NCBI GenBank assembly: GCA_023433465.1
Contig: JAEZCR010000073.1
Coordinates: 1 to 26,341 of the forward strand
Direction of reading: 5' to 3'
DNA length: 26,341 bases
Source of the DNA: Pseudomonadota bacterium
GTDB lineage: Bacteria > Pseudomonadota > Gammaproteobacteria > Steroidobacterales > Steroidobacteraceae
Positions 7,997 through 16,528 of the stretch are shown in pieces. The position numbers and the translations under genes are program-made. Every line of letters starts with the position of its first letter. Positions within the stretch are counted from its first letter, which is position 1. The notes beneath the pieces were generated by a model, which was not told the origin of the DNA, did no database searches, and saw only the letters and a list, made by a program, of their open reading frames with translations.

Positions 7997-8827
7997 ATGC
8001 TTCCATCATTGCCCAACCATTTGTGTCGCAAGAGCTTTTTGCCCGCGACGCTGCTCCTGCTGGCCGGCTGTGCCGGCAACGGTGAAGGTCTCGACGCCGG
8101 AGGACGACCCATCGAGGCGCCCGCGCCGAATGACGATTTTCAGGAAGTACAGAACACGATATTCACTCCGATATGTTCGGTGTGTCATTCGGGTGCGAAT
8201 GCGCCGCAGGGACTGAGGCTCGACGCCGGCAACAGCTACGCGCTGCTCGTGAACGTCGCGAGCGCCGAGGTCCCGACGCTGCTGCGCGTGAACCCCGGCA
8301 ATCCTGACCAGAGTTATCTCGTACAGAAGATCCAGGGCAACGCCGCGGTCGGCGCGCGCATGCCGGCGAATGGTCCGCCTTTCCTTTCTCAGGCGCAGAT
8401 CGATCTCGTGCGCGCGTGGATCGCGGCCGGCGCGCCGCAATCGGCCGCGCCTGCCGATGGTCTGCGTGTCACGAGCAGCGTGCCCGCGCCCGCGGAAAAA
8501 ACGCTCGCGGGACTCGATCGCATGACCGTCGTCTTCAATGGCGAGGTCGATGTTTCACTCGTGAACGCCAACAGCTTCGAGCTGCGTGATGCGCTCGATC
8601 AGCCCGTCGCGATCGCGAAGTACGCGGTTCCGGTCGGCAGGCCGAACGTGGTCGAACTCACTACCGTGCGTCCGTTGATCGATGGGAGTTATCAACTCAC
8701 GGTTCGTGGCGAAGGTCCCGCGCCGCTCGCCGACAACGCCGGCCACAGGCTCGACGGCGATCGCGATGGCGCCGCCGGCGGCGACACGCTCATTCCGTTC
8801 GACGTCAATTCAGGAGCCGTCCGATGA
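7997..8827 (+). CDS. c-type cytochrome lipoprotein with Ig-like domain
   Basis: The 276-residue product has a lipoprotein signal with lipobox LLAGC (Cys25), so it should sit in the outer or inner membrane facing the periplasm or outside. A monoheme c-type domain follows, with CSVCH at 60-64 and a possible distal methionine in ARMP (Met122). It resembles the cytochrome domains seen in planctomycete-type PSCyt proteins. From about residue 155 to the end the pattern (SSVPAPAEKT, then MTVVFNGEVD, then LADNAGHRLDGD) matches a bacterial SbsA-type Ig-like domain. The ATG at 7997 is preferred over one at 7949 because it starts the signal peptide and has a ribosome-binding site. It overlaps the next gene by ATGA. 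Electron transfer or heme-linked sensing is inferred. Confidence 0.78.
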   Translation: MLPSLPNHLCRKSFLPATLLLLAGCAGNGEGLDAGGRPIEAPAPNDDFQEVQNTIFTPICSVCHSGANAPQGLRLDAGNSYALLVNVASAEVPTLLRVNPGNPDQSYLVQKIQGNAAVGARMPANGPPFLSQAQIDLVRAWIAAGAPQSAAPADGLRVTSSVPAPAEKTLAGLDRMTVVFNGEVDVSLVNANSFELRDALDQPVAIAKYAVPVGRPNVVELTTVRPLIDGSYQLTVRGEGPAPLADNAGHRLDGDRDGAAGGDTLIPFDVNSGAVR

Positions 8828-9927
8828 ATCGCATTTCGTTCACCCGGCTCGGCGCCGCGTTCGTGCTGTTCGCGCTGTCGTTCACGTTCGGCGGCGTCGC
8901 GCAGGCCGAGCCTTACCTCGCCGCGCAGATGGGCCTCAAGTGCGCGCAGTGCCACGTCAATCCGACCGGCGGCGGCATGCGCAGCGTGTTCGGCAACACG
9001 TTCGCGCAGACGCAGATGGCGGCCAGGCGCATCGGCGCGGAAGAGGATCTCTGGACCGGCCAGGTCATGAAGTTCCTCTCCGTCGGCGGCAACGCGCGCG
9101 CCAACTGGAACTACTCGGACGTGCCCAACCAGGGCAGCACCAACGACTTCGCGGTCGAGGAGGCGCGCGCGTATTTCGATTTCGGCGTCATTCCCAACCG
9201 ACTGTCCATCTACGTCGACCAGCGCTTCGCGCCCGGCAACGCCACCAACATGGAAGCGAACGTGCGCTACTGGTTCACGGAGAACGAGTTCTACGTGAAG
9301 GCCGGCCGCATGTACCTGCCGTTCGGTTACCGCTTCGAGGACGACAACACCTTCGTGCGTCAGCTCTCCGGCATCAACATGCAGGCGCCGGACGAAGGCA
9401 TCGAGTTCGGCTTCGAGAAGGGCCAGTGGAGCACGCAGGTGGCGTTCAGCAACGGCACGGGCGGCGCTCCCGAGGTCGACGACGGCAAGCAGGTCATCGC
9501 GCGCACGGAGTTCGTTCAATCGGTGTGGCGCGTCGGCGCGAGCGGAGTGTTCAACAACACGGATGCCGGCGATCGCCTCGGCGCCGGCCTGTTCGGCGCG
9601 GTGCGCACCGGGCCTGTGACGTGGCTGGGTGAGATCGACTACATCGATGACGACAGCATCGGCATCGACGGCCGCCAGCTCCTGGCGTCCATCGTCGAAG
9701 CCAACTGGAAAGTGAAACAGGGACACAACCTCAAGCTCGCGTTCGAGTGGTTGGAGCCGGACGACGACGTCGACGAGGACGAACAGACGCGGGCGACGCT
9801 GCTGTACGAGTGGTCGCCTATCCAGTTCGTGCAGCTGCGCGCGGGGGTACGCGTGTATGACGGGATTCCCCAGAACGACCTGCAGAACAGGAAACAGGCG
9901 TTCCTGCAGCTGCATGGATTCTTCTAG
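8824..9927 (+). CDS. Outer-membrane beta-barrel with N-terminal CxxCH heme motif
   Basis: The 367-residue protein has a Sec signal (cleavage after AQA, about residue 28). A single c-type heme motif CAQCH (40-44) comes almost immediately after it, followed by NPTGGGMR. The rest is alternating aromatic/polar beta strands (for example FYVKAGRMYLPFGYRF and LKLAFEWLEPDDD) ending in HGFF, the terminal Phe expected of outer-membrane proteins. It looks like a porin of about 14-16 strands with a heme-bearing periplasmic segment. Its start overlaps the cytochrome lipoprotein stop as ATGA, suggesting the two work together. I know related 'porin' annotations but no assigned role. Function as an electron conduit or heme-gated pore is speculative. 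Confidence 0.8.
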   Translation: MNRISFTRLGAAFVLFALSFTFGGVAQAEPYLAAQMGLKCAQCHVNPTGGGMRSVFGNTFAQTQMAARRIGAEEDLWTGQVMKFLSVGGNARANWNYSDVPNQGSTNDFAVEEARAYFDFGVIPNRLSIYVDQRFAPGNATNMEANVRYWFTENEFYVKAGRMYLPFGYRFEDDNTFVRQLSGINMQAPDEGIEFGFEKGQWSTQVAFSNGTGGAPEVDDGKQVIARTEFVQSVWRVGASGVFNNTDAGDRLGAGLFGAVRTGPVTWLGEIDYIDDDSIGIDGRQLLASIVEANWKVKQGHNLKLAFEWLEPDDDVDEDEQTRATLLYEWSPIQFVQLRAGVRVYDGIPQNDLQNRKQAFLQLHGFF

Positions 9928-10738
9928 GCCGCTCGCGGACGCGCCGGATCGCTCGTACGCGGGAAAGCTCTGCCTGTTCGCGGACTTCGTGGCGCCTGAG
10001 CTGCGCGAAGTCCTCGCCGGGCTCGGGCTCGCGGCCGGATCGCGCGTGCTGGACGTGGGTTGCGGGATCGGCGCCACGGCCGGCCTCGCGACCGAACTAC
10101 TCGGCCCGGACGCGTTCGTCGTGGGCATCGACCTCTCGCTGCCGCACCTCAGGGTAGCTAGTGAGATCACGAATGCGGCGTTCGTGCAAGCTGACGCCGC
10201 CAGCCCCTGTTTCCGGGAAGCGACATTCGACCTGGTCTGGACCTGCAATACGATCAATCACCTGCGCGATCCGGCAGGTGCGCTGCGAGCGATGAGGACC
10301 CTGCTCGCGCCCGGAGGACGGATCGTGCTCGCGCAGAGCGGGCTGCTGCCCGAAATGTATTTCGCGTGGGATGCGCCGCTCGACGACGCCGTGCGTCGCG
10401 CGTGCCACGAATATTATCGAGAGCGCTACGGCCTCACGGTGCGGGAAACAGCGGGCGTCCGCGCGCTCGTGGGTTTCGCGAACGAGGCGGAGTTGACGGT
10501 GCGACGTGTACGGACCATCGCGATCGAGCGAATTCAGCCGCTGTCCGCGGCGGATCGCCGGTATTTCGAGGAGGCGATATTCGCGGGCACCTGGGGCGAA
10601 CGCATTCATCCGTATTTGTCCCCGGACGACCGGGAGCGGCTGGCCCGTCACTGCACGCCCGGCTCGCCGGACTACTGCCTCGATCGGGCGGATTTCCATC
10701 ACGCCCAGACGCTCACGCTGTGCGAGTGCCGGATCTGA
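9914..10738 (+). CDS. Class I SAM-dependent methyltransferase
   Basis: The 274-residue protein shows a clear Rossmann methyltransferase motif I, VLDVGCGIG (45-53), an acidic end of beta2 (VVGIDLS), and a DLVWTCNTINHL motif IV region. The C-terminal half contains a long helical cap and a cysteine/histidine-rich tail ending CECRI. Its ATG lies inside the end of the beta-barrel gene (14-bp overlap), so translation is probably coupled; the frame runs upstream to 9857 but only as barrel-gene shadow. Substrate is unknown. A second, unrelated-looking methyltransferase follows after 3 bp. Confidence 0.85.
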   Translation: MDSSRPLADAPDRSYAGKLCLFADFVAPELREVLAGLGLAAGSRVLDVGCGIGATAGLATELLGPDAFVVGIDLSLPHLRVASEITNAAFVQADAASPCFREATFDLVWTCNTINHLRDPAGALRAMRTLLAPGGRIVLAQSGLLPEMYFAWDAPLDDAVRRACHEYYRERYGLTVRETAGVRALVGFANEAELTVRRVRTIAIERIQPLSAADRRYFEEAIFAGTWGERIHPYLSPDDRERLARHCTPGSPDYCLDRADFHHAQTLTLCECRI

Positions 10739-10741
10739 AAC

Positions 10742-11542
10742 ATGGGTAAGGCGGCCAGCCAAACTACCCGCGCGGCGTTCGACGCCATGGCCGACGGCTA
10801 CGACGCGGAGTTCACCGCGTCGGCTCTCGGTCGTGTGTTGCGCCCCATGGTCTGGGAGAGGTTTGCAGCCTGTTTCGCTCCAGCTTCGTCGCTGCTCGAA
10901 CTCGGCTGTGGCACGGGCGAAGACGCAATACACCTGGCGAAATCGGGTCACCGCGTATTGGCCACCGATGCTTCCCTCCAGATGGTCGACTGCGCGCGCC
11001 GCAAGGCGGAGGCAGCCGGTGTCGCCGATCGCATCCGCTTTCAGGTCGTGCCCATGGAATCGCTGTCCGCAGTGCTCGGCAGCGAAGTCTTCGACGGCGT
11101 GTATTCGAACTTCGGCGCAGTGAACTGTGCGCCGGATCTCACGGCGCTCGCAAGCGGATTGGCGCCGCGGCTCGCACCGAATGCGCCGCTGGTCTGGGTG
11201 ATCATGGGCCGCTTTGTCCCCTGGGAAATGGGCTGGTATCTGCTGCGCGGTGATGCACGCCGGGCGTTTCGCCGATTCCGCCGTGCCGGAAGCGAGTGGC
11301 GCGGCCTGACTATCCACTACCCCACGCCGGGCAATTGCGCGCGCCTCCTCGAGCCGTACTTCATCGTGAGCGCGGCGCGGCCACTGGGCGCGGTATTGCC
11401 GCCGAGTTACGCCGCGAACTGGCTCGAGCGGGCGCCGCGCATGCATGCGTCGCTGTCGCGCCTGGAGCGCGCGCTGTTCGAGCGGGCGCGCGGTGCGGGC
11501 TTGAGCGATCACTACGTGCTCGAAGCACGCCGCGCCGCATGA
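10742..11542 (+). CDS. Class I SAM-dependent methyltransferase (second)
   Basis: This 266-residue methyltransferase opens with AAFDAMADGYDAEF, the typical UbiE/Methyltransf_11-type N-terminal helix. Motif I follows as LLELGCGTGEDA (51-62), then an acidic LATDAS loop and a DGVYSNFGAVNC motif IV. The second half carries an aromatic WEMGWYLLRGD segment and arginine-rich helices like those of small-molecule or lipid methyltransferases. It lies 3 bp after the first methyltransferase and 19 bp before the ABC exporter, in the same transcription unit. Substrate cannot be told from sequence. Confidence 0.86.
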   Translation: MGKAASQTTRAAFDAMADGYDAEFTASALGRVLRPMVWERFAACFAPASSLLELGCGTGEDAIHLAKSGHRVLATDASLQMVDCARRKAEAAGVADRIRFQVVPMESLSAVLGSEVFDGVYSNFGAVNCAPDLTALASGLAPRLAPNAPLVWVIMGRFVPWEMGWYLLRGDARRAFRRFRRAGSEWRGLTIHYPTPGNCARLLEPYFIVSAARPLGAVLPPSYAANWLERAPRMHASLSRLERALFERARGAGLSDHYVLEARRAA

Positions 11543-11561
11543 TGTCGATGCGGCCACACTC

Positions 11562-13292
11562 ATGAAGATGGTTCGCGCGTTCTGGATATTGTTCCCGCCG
11601 CAACTGCGGCGCCGGTGCCTCTGGCTTCTCGGTCTGGCGCTCGTCATGGCGGCCACGACCGTCGCCGGCATCGTGTCTGTGATGCCGTTCTTCCACCTGC
11701 TGTCCGCTTCCGACGACACGCCCATGATGCGCTGGCTGCAAGGCATCCGCGCCTCGCTCGGCATCCTCGATGAGCGGGTGTTTCTCGGCGCAGCGGGTGC
11801 GGCATTCGTGCTCACGCTCATCGTGGCGAACGTCATCAACTACTACGGTGCGCGCAGCATGCACGCGTTCGCGCTGCGCGCTGCCGACTCCATCCGCGTG
11901 CGGCTCTTCGGCGTCTATCTGCGCAGCGACTATCTCTTCCACGCCCGTCACGATGGTGCACGTCTCGGTAACGACGTGCTGCATGAGTCAGATCGTATCG
12001 CCGCGCTGGTGAACGTCTGCTTTCAGGCCGTCACGGCGACTGGCGTGGTGTTGCTCATCGCGGTGTCGCTGATGATCATGAATCCCTGGATCTCGCTCTC
12101 GACACTCCTCCTGTTCGGTTCGGCGTACGCGCTCATCTACGCGCGCTCCCGCAGACAGCTGCGGCAGAACAGTGCCGACCTCACGCGTGCGTCTGCGCGG
12201 CGCGCCATGGTGGTGAGGCAGTCGTTTGCGGCCATCAAGGAACTGCTCGTCATGCGGCTCGACGCGCCGTTCCAGCGCCAGTTCAGTGACGCCACGGTCC
12301 AGGTGTCGCGAACGTCGACCCTCACGCACACCATCGGCCTGCGGCCGAAATACCTGCTCGAATGCATCGCGGCCTTTGCGCTCGTTTCCGTCGCGCTCGC
12401 CTTCCACGTCCAGGGCGGTGGGCCGTGGCTGCCGCAGCTCACGTTCCTGGCGCTTTCGGCCTACCGGCTGCTGCCGAATCTGCAGCAGCTGTTTTCTGCC
12501 CTCGTGACACTGCGCGCGCATCGCGAGGTGCTGTTCAAGGTGTTGGAAACCGTGGAAGGGGAGCTGGCATCCGGCGATGCGGTTCCCGCGGTGCTGCTTC
12601 ACGCCCCCGTGCGCGACATCGTCTTCGACGACGTCACATTCCGCTACGGAGCCGAATCGCCCGCGGTGTTCGAGCATTTGAACCTGCGCATACGCGCGGG
12701 CGAAACCATCGGTGTCGCGGGGCCCAACGGCTCGGGAAAGTCTTCGTTCGCCGATCTGCTGCTCGGTCTGCTCCCGCCCGCGAGCGGCCGCATCCTCGCC
12801 GACGGCATCGATATCAGCGGGCGCAATCGCGCGGCCTGGCAGGCAACGGTGGCATATGTGCCCCAGCAAGTGACGCTCATCAATGGCACCGTCATGGAGA
12901 ACATCGCCCTGGGACTCGCGCCTGAAGAGGTCGACCTGGAGCGGCTCGAGACTGCGATGCGCGTCGCACGCGTGGATGAGTTCGTCGCGAACTTTCCGCA
13001 GGGCTATCGCACTCTGATAGGCGAGCAGGGAGTGCAACTCTCGGGTGGTCAGCGTCAGCGGCTCGGCATCGCGCGCGCGCTTTATCGCCGCGCCACATTG
13101 CTCGTGATGGATGAGGCGACGGCGTCGCTCGACGTCACTGCCGAGCGCGAGATCACGAGCGCGTTGCACGACCACGCGGCCTCGATGACGCTCGTCATCA
13201 TCGCGCACCGGCGCAGCGCGCTCGCCGGTTGCGACCGGGTCTTCCATCTGCGCGACGGCCGTTTTACGTGCGAGAACGTCGAATGCGCGTGA
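11562..13292 (+). CDS. ABC exporter (fused permease and ATPase)
   Basis: The 576-residue half-transporter has an N-terminal six-helix exporter domain (first helix about 20-45, last ending near 325). A C-terminal ATPase follows, with Walker A GPNGSGKSS (387-395), signature LSGGQRQRLG (493 on) and Walker B LLVMDEATASLD (about 513). It should work as a homodimer in the inner membrane. The order and surrounding glycosyltransferases suggest a flippase or exporter like MsbA or PglK, moving a lipid-linked saccharide or a modified product; that is inference. No peptidase C39 domain is present, so it is not a classic bacteriocin processor. The next gene starts within its last codons (10-bp overlap from ATG 13283, or GTGA at 13289). 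Confidence 0.92.
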   Translation: MKMVRAFWILFPPQLRRRCLWLLGLALVMAATTVAGIVSVMPFFHLLSASDDTPMMRWLQGIRASLGILDERVFLGAAGAAFVLTLIVANVINYYGARSMHAFALRAADSIRVRLFGVYLRSDYLFHARHDGARLGNDVLHESDRIAALVNVCFQAVTATGVVLLIAVSLMIMNPWISLSTLLLFGSAYALIYARSRRQLRQNSADLTRASARRAMVVRQSFAAIKELLVMRLDAPFQRQFSDATVQVSRTSTLTHTIGLRPKYLLECIAAFALVSVALAFHVQGGGPWLPQLTFLALSAYRLLPNLQQLFSALVTLRAHREVLFKVLETVEGELASGDAVPAVLLHAPVRDIVFDDVTFRYGAESPAVFEHLNLRIRAGETIGVAGPNGSGKSSFADLLLGLLPPASGRILADGIDISGRNRAAWQATVAYVPQQVTLINGTVMENIALGLAPEEVDLERLETAMRVARVDEFVANFPQGYRTLIGEQGVQLSGGQRQRLGIARALYRRATLLVMDEATASLDVTAEREITSALHDHAASMTLVIIAHRRSALAGCDRVFHLRDGRFTCENVECA

Positions 13293-14287
13293 GCCGCGCC
13301 GATCCTTTCGGCGAGCGACCGCGGCGCACCTGGCGCCGGCGCTACCTCGTGCTCGGCGCGCGCATCGATTTCGAGTGCCAGACAGCGGCGCTCGCGGCCG
13401 TGGTCGATGCAGCCTACGCCGGCTTGCCCGTCACGCGAGCGCGGCGCGGCACGCCGGTGTATCGCGTGCATTTGCGCTTCGTGGAGGACGGCACGAAGCG
13501 CTTTCGCGGTCCGCCGCCAGGCCAAAGGTTTTCGTCCGGCGGCGGACTCATCACCGCGACGATCGATGCGTCGAACTACTCGCTCGTGGCGCCCTCAATG
13601 CGCAGCGCGCTGGTCGTGGCGTCACCCGCCATGGTGGCGCGACCCTATGACCTGCGCTGCGATCTCCTGGAGTTCGCGGTCTTTACGCTGGTCTCGCGCG
13701 ACCAGCCCGTACTGCCGCTGCACGCGGCATGCGTGGGGGCTCGCGACCGCGCGGTGCTGCTGCTCGGCGAGAGCGGCGCCGGCAAATCCACGGCGACGCT
13801 GCAATGCCTGCTCGCGGGACTCGGAGTCTTGGCCGAAGACGTGGTGTTCGTCGAGCCGCGCCGGCTCTCGGTCACCGGTGTTCCAAACTACCTGCACTTG
13901 AAACTCGAGACGCTGCGCCTTCTGCCGGCGGCGCTGGCGCGGCGCATTCGGCGCGCGCCCGTGATCGAGCGGCGCACCAGCGGCGTGCGCAAGTACGAAG
14001 TGGATCTGCGAGGCACTGCGAACGACAGGCTCCTGCTACCCGCCAAACTCGTCGCCATCGTGGTGCTGTCGCGCAAGGTCAGTCACGGCGGACCCTTGCT
14101 GCGGGCGCTGCCGGCGCGCGAACTGCTGCGCGCGCTGGACGGCGATCAACCCTATGCGCTTTCGCGTCCATTCTGGCGAACGCTCCGCGCCAGCTTGCAG
14201 CGGTTGCCGAGGTTCCGGCTCGAACGCGGTGCTGCCGCGGCCGACACGGCGAACGCGCTCGCCGGCTTGTTGAAGAAGCGCGCATGA
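13283..14287 (+). CDS. HPr-kinase-like P-loop protein (HprK-related)
   Basis: The 334-residue protein carries a HprK/P-type P-loop, GESGAGKST (162-170). It is preceded by LPLHAACV (145-151) and followed by LAEDVVFVE (183-191), all arranged as in HPr kinase/phosphorylase C-terminal domains. The N-terminal 130 residues do not resemble the HprK DRTGG-like domain that I know. HprK-related kinases of this kind sit in proteobacterial polysaccharide loci and, in some lasso-peptide clusters, phosphorylate the peptide product. The ATG at 13283 overlaps the exporter stop; GTG 13289 is an alternative. Its stop overlaps the next glycosyltransferase as ATGA. Kinase activity is likely from motifs; the phosphate acceptor is unknown. 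Confidence 0.78.
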   Translation: MRVSRADPFGERPRRTWRRRYLVLGARIDFECQTAALAAVVDAAYAGLPVTRARRGTPVYRVHLRFVEDGTKRFRGPPPGQRFSSGGGLITATIDASNYSLVAPSMRSALVVASPAMVARPYDLRCDLLEFAVFTLVSRDQPVLPLHAACVGARDRAVLLLGESGAGKSTATLQCLLAGLGVLAEDVVFVEPRRLSVTGVPNYLHLKLETLRLLPAALARRIRRAPVIERRTSGVRKYEVDLRGTANDRLLLPAKLVAIVVLSRKVSHGGPLLRALPARELLRALDGDQPYALSRPFWRTLRASLQRLPRFRLERGAAAADTANALAGLLKKRA

Positions 14288-15399
14288 AGATCGCGTTGCT
14301 CGCGCCGGGCGGGGTCAGCAACGACATGATGCGCACCATTCCTGCGCTCATGTGGTTGGTCCGCCGTCTTGCAGCACGGCACACCGTGAAGGTGTACTTG
14401 CTGCACCGGGCTGCGGCGCCGACACGCGAAAATGTGCTCGGCGCCGAGGTGATGAACGATGGTGGAGCGCTGCGTCACTTGCGCACGATACAGGCGATCG
14501 ACGCCGAGCACCGCTGCGCGCCTTTCGATCTCGTGCATTCGATCTGGGCTGGTACGGTCGGGCTCATCGGCGCGCTCGCGGCCCGGCGGATCGGACGGCC
14601 GCACCTCGTGCACATCGCCGGCGGTGAGCTCGTGACTCTTCACGCCATCGACTACGGCGGGGGCCTGAGTCTGCGTCATCGCTTGACGAATCGCTGGGTT
14701 TTCGGGCGCGCGGACGTGGTGAGTGCCGCGAGTGCGCCGATCATCGAAGCGGCGCGTGAGTTCGGCGCGATCGCCGTGCGTATACCGCTCGGCGTCGACC
14801 GCGAGACATTCCCGCCGCGCGAGCCGGTCGCGCGCACCACGTCCCGGCCGGTGCGCCTGGTGCAGGTAGCTAGCCTGAATCTCGTCAAGGACCAGGGCAT
14901 GTTGCTGCGGGCATTCGCGCAGCTCGTGGGTGCCGGGCGGGACGTCGAGCTCGACATCGTGGGTTTCGATGCAATGAACGGGGAAATCCACGCATTGGCG
15001 CAGATGCTTGGCGTGGCCTCGCGCGTGCGCTTTCACGGCCGGGTCGATTCCGCGCGAGTACGAGAGCTCGTGGCATGCGCCGACATCCATGTGGTTTCCT
15101 CGCTCCACGAGGCGGGGCCGCTCGCGATGCTCGAGGCGGCGATGCTGGGCGTGCCCACCGTGGGCACGCAGGTGGGGCATGTGAGCGAATGGGCGCCGGA
15201 CGCGGCACTGGCCGGGCCGCCAGGCGATGCGGCGGCGCTTGCGGCGAACCTGGTCCGTCTCATCGACGACGACTCGCTGCGCCTCGCAATCGCGGCCGAG
15301 GCCCAGCGGCGCGCGCTCGCCGATGATGCCGACTGCACCGTCCGGCTATTCGAAGCGCAGTATCGCGCTGCGGCAGCTTCTCGCGCCGACGGTGGGTGA
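14284..15399 (+). CDS. GT4-type glycosyltransferase (GC-rich copy)
   Basis: The 371-residue protein has a GT-B fold of the GT4 family. It begins KIALLAPGG with a glycine loop, has a DLVHSIWAG acceptor-side segment and VQVASLNLVKDQG at the start of the donor domain. The conserved E-x7-E region is ADIHVVSSLHEAGPLAML followed by EAAMLGVPTVGT. It should transfer a sugar from a nucleotide sugar to a membrane-linked acceptor. The ATG at 14284 overlaps the kinase-like stop (ATGA). A longer open frame upstream to 13729 is shadow of the kinase-like gene. It is followed by a second GT4 whose base composition is very different. Confidence 0.88.
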   Translation: MKIALLAPGGVSNDMMRTIPALMWLVRRLAARHTVKVYLLHRAAAPTRENVLGAEVMNDGGALRHLRTIQAIDAEHRCAPFDLVHSIWAGTVGLIGALAARRIGRPHLVHIAGGELVTLHAIDYGGGLSLRHRLTNRWVFGRADVVSAASAPIIEAAREFGAIAVRIPLGVDRETFPPREPVARTTSRPVRLVQVASLNLVKDQGMLLRAFAQLVGAGRDVELDIVGFDAMNGEIHALAQMLGVASRVRFHGRVDSARVRELVACADIHVVSSLHEAGPLAMLEAAMLGVPTVGTQVGHVSEWAPDAALAGPPGDAAALAANLVRLIDDDSLRLAIAAEAQRRALADDADCTVRLFEAQYRAAAASRADGG

Positions 15400-16528
15400 G
15401 CCTTTCAATTTGACTCCAATCGGCTCCAATACCGCGAAGAAGAAGATCGCCTTTCTAGGAGGTGGCGCCTATACGATTTCAAACTATCGCGCAGTCCTGG
15501 AAAGACTGGGCTCTGATTTTGATCTGACGCTATATAGCGAATTCCATTTCGAAGCAAAACAAGGCCACAGTTTCAAGATTCGAACCACCTCGAAGGAGGC
15601 GCCCAGGCGTTTGAGGGGCCTGCGATTTGCATGGATGATTTTCAAGGATCATTGCCGGAATCCCTACGATGCCTTCTATTCCCACTCAACCTATCCATCG
15701 GGGTTTTGGGGCACCATCCTGTCGGCTGTTTTTCGCATTCCGATTATTGTTAGTCTGGATGCCGCTGAGGCTTCTGGCCTGGAGGACATCAATTTTGGTG
15801 ACTGCCTCAGTCCGGGCAGGAAGCGCATCAACAAATGGGTCATCAAGAATTCGGATCGAGTCATCGCCTTGACTGAATTTCAACGGAACGAGGTACAAGA
15901 GAACTTTGGCCTGGGAAGCCGAATCGAAGTTGTGCCTCGAGGTGTCGACTGCTTGAAATTCAAGTTTGTTGATAAGCCAATTGGAAGTCCCGTAAGGTTT
16001 ATCAATGTTTCCTACCTGCATCCCGTCAAGGATCAGGAGACCTTGCTCAAGGCCTTTGCCATTATCAATTCGCAAATCAGCAGCACCCTGACTCATATCG
16101 GGGAAGACTTTTACAACGGAAAAGTCCATGAAATGGTGCGCACCATGGGCCTCGAAGACAAAGTGAACTTTGAAGGTTTGGTGTCCCCGGATGATCTACC
16201 CGGGAAATATGCGCAAGCGGACGTCTTGCTTCATACATCCCGCTTCGAAAGTCAGGCCGTTGTAATCAACGAAGCATTGGCCAGTGGTGTACTAGTTTTC
16301 GGAACTCATGTTGGTCTGATGGCCGACCTTGCCGGGACGTGTTGTAAAACTGTAGCGCCGCGCGGTGCCAGCGAGCTGGCCGATGTTGTTCTGGAGATGC
16401 TCGGAAAACCGGAGGAAATCAGGCGGCTCAGATTGAATGGTCATCATTGGGCCACCCAGCATGACTTGAACTGGTCGGTCACTCGACTGCGCGACATCAT
16501 CAACAAGACGATTCGCCCAGATGGCTAA
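15392..16528 (+). CDS. GT4-type glycosyltransferase (low-GC, probably acquired)
   Basis: About 378 residues with a GT-B/GT4 layout: KIAFLGGGAYTISNYR at the N terminus, VIALTEFQRNEV, VVPRGVDCLKFK before the donor domain, VSYLHPVKDQETLLKAF, and the E-x7-E region LLHTSRFESQAVVINEAL. Start choice is uncertain. GTG 15392 overlaps the previous gene by 8 bp, while TTG 15410 has GGTGAG nine bases upstream. There is no ATG before the first conserved strand, and the open frame before 15392 is shadow. Its G+C is far below the neighbours (28 of 60 bases at 15481-15540 against 47 of 60 at 15181-15240), and codons ending in A or T are common. Its stop overlaps the converging FkbM gene by 4 bp. Confidence 0.83.
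   Translation: MGEPFNLTPIGSNTAKKKIAFLGGGAYTISNYRAVLERLGSDFDLTLYSEFHFEAKQGHSFKIRTTSKEAPRRLRGLRFAWMIFKDHCRNPYDAFYSHSTYPSGFWGTILSAVFRIPIIVSLDAAEASGLEDINFGDCLSPGRKRINKWVIKNSDRVIALTEFQRNEVQENFGLGSRIEVVPRGVDCLKFKFVDKPIGSPVRFINVSYLHPVKDQETLLKAFAIINSQISSTLTHIGEDFYNGKVHEMVRTMGLEDKVNFEGLVSPDDLPGKYAQADVLLHTSRFESQAVVINEALASGVLVFGTHVGLMADLAGTCCKTVAPRGASELADVVLEMLGKPEEIRRLRLNGHHWATQHDLNWSVTRLRDIINKTIRPDG
15400..16528. other. Low-GC compositional island, one gene long
   Basis: Base composition drops abruptly just after the GT4 stop at 15399 and recovers just after 16528, so the island coincides with a single coding sequence. I found no repeats, integrase or insertion sequence at either edge. Homologous replacement of a terminal glycosyltransferase gene would explain it. 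The last 200 bases are somewhat richer in G+C, so the right edge is softer than the left. Confidence 0.7.

Noticed and set aside
7855..7998. 47-codon minus-strand frame as a possible small protein upstream of the oxidoreductase
   Set aside because: No usable ribosome-binding site, its ATG overlaps the cytochrome start, and no recognisable peptide features.
8692..10257. 521-codon minus-strand frame over the beta-barrel gene
   Set aside because: Antisense shadow; no domain recognised and it spans three real plus-strand genes.
10097..11839. 580-codon minus-strand frame across the two methyltransferases
   Set aside because: Antisense shadow without motifs; the plus-strand genes have intact SAM motifs and coupled starts.
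11988..13247. 419-codon minus-strand frame over the ABC exporter
   Set aside because: Antisense to Walker A, signature and Walker B; composition is shadow-like.
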